DNA of 29,755 bases, taken from NCBI GenBank assembly GCA_964374095.1, contig CAYJXJ010000040.1, forward strand, positions 1 to 29,755, read 5' to 3'. This DNA is from CAYJXJ01 sp964374095 (GTDB lineage: Bacteria; Elusimicrobiota; Elusimicrobia; UBA1565; UBA9628). The notes beneath the pieces are model-generated. The model saw only the letters and a list, made by a program, of their open reading frames with translations. It did not search any database and had not been told where the DNA came from. Made by a program: the position numbers and the translations under genes. This document shows positions 29,727 to 29,755 of the stretch, in pieces; position 1 is the stretch's first letter, and each line of letters opens with the position of its first letter.

Positions 29727-29749
29727 GAACTCGGTCCAGGACCGAGTTC
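29727..29749. repeat. 11-bp-arm inverted repeat at the window end
   Basis: GAACTCGGTCC, one base, then GGACCGAGTTC. It directly precedes TCCATG at the window edge, so it sits between the tandem repeats and the next gene. The arms pair perfectly, but there is no T-run behind them; a regulatory or second repeat family is possible. Confidence 0.6.
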
Positions 29750-29755
29750 TCCATG

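Overview
The window is GC-rich bacterial chromosome from a peptidoglycan-building bacterium, with genes packed end to end (many ATGA/GTGA stop-start overlaps, frequent GTG and TTG starts). Gene content and the FecR-type lipoprotein suggest a Gram-negative-type cell envelope. I cannot fix the phylum from sequence alone; an uncultured GC-rich lineage such as Elusimicrobiota is only a guess. Most genes are housekeeping. One block, about 18.8-26.5 kb, is clearly accessory: it is visibly richer in A+T, full of defence-type genes, and bounded by gene fragments.

Layout. 1-3.55 kb (+): end of ftsW, murG, a CapA-type secreted phosphoesterase and a Crp/Fnr regulator. 3.56-4.67 kb (-): a sirtuin and a small secreted protein. 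4.83-4.90 kb (-): tRNA-Ala(CGC). 5.15-5.93 kb (+): a small charged protein overlapping a nucleotidyltransferase, possibly a toxin-antitoxin pair. 16.43-6.04 kb (-): a long run read leftward: gmk, rpoZ, split coaC/coaB, family-4 uracil-DNA glycosylase, a SAM methyltransferase, priA, tyrS, FecR lipoprotein, methylmalonyl-CoA mutase large subunit, mltG. 16.5-18.1 kb (+): DUF3467 protein and cinA, divergent from gmk. 18.1-26.5 kb (+): small ORF, ASCH gene with a foreign tail, hsdR remnant, then an abiEi-abiEii-hsdM-hsdS-GIY-YIG operon, then a three-gene TIGR04255 module, a MITE-like inverted repeat and a truncated copy of the GIY-YIG gene. 26.5-29.6 kb (+): rpsO, pnp, accB.

Most notable points. 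(1) A type IV AbiE toxin-antitoxin pair is translationally coupled to HsdM and HsdS, followed 2 nt later by a GIY-YIG nuclease with a RAMA-like C-terminus. An intact HsdR is absent; only its last ~83 codons survive upstream. The promoter carries two near-identical 17-bp palindromes expected to bind AbiEi. This looks like a restriction-modification system whose nuclease may have been replaced and which is placed under AbiEi control. (2) A 45-47 bp interspersed repeat occurs between coaB and the glycosylase gene, where it supplies the upstream stop codon, the ribosome-binding site and a start codon, and twice in tandem after accB. (3) Several promoters place the predicted transcription start on or within a few nucleotides of the start codon (sirtuin, small protein at 5.15 kb, tyrS, gmk, rpsO), so leaderless mRNAs appear common here. 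(4) coaC lacks a normal start codon, is out of frame with coaB, and has Asp in place of the usual Asn of the decarboxylase PxMNxxMW motif.
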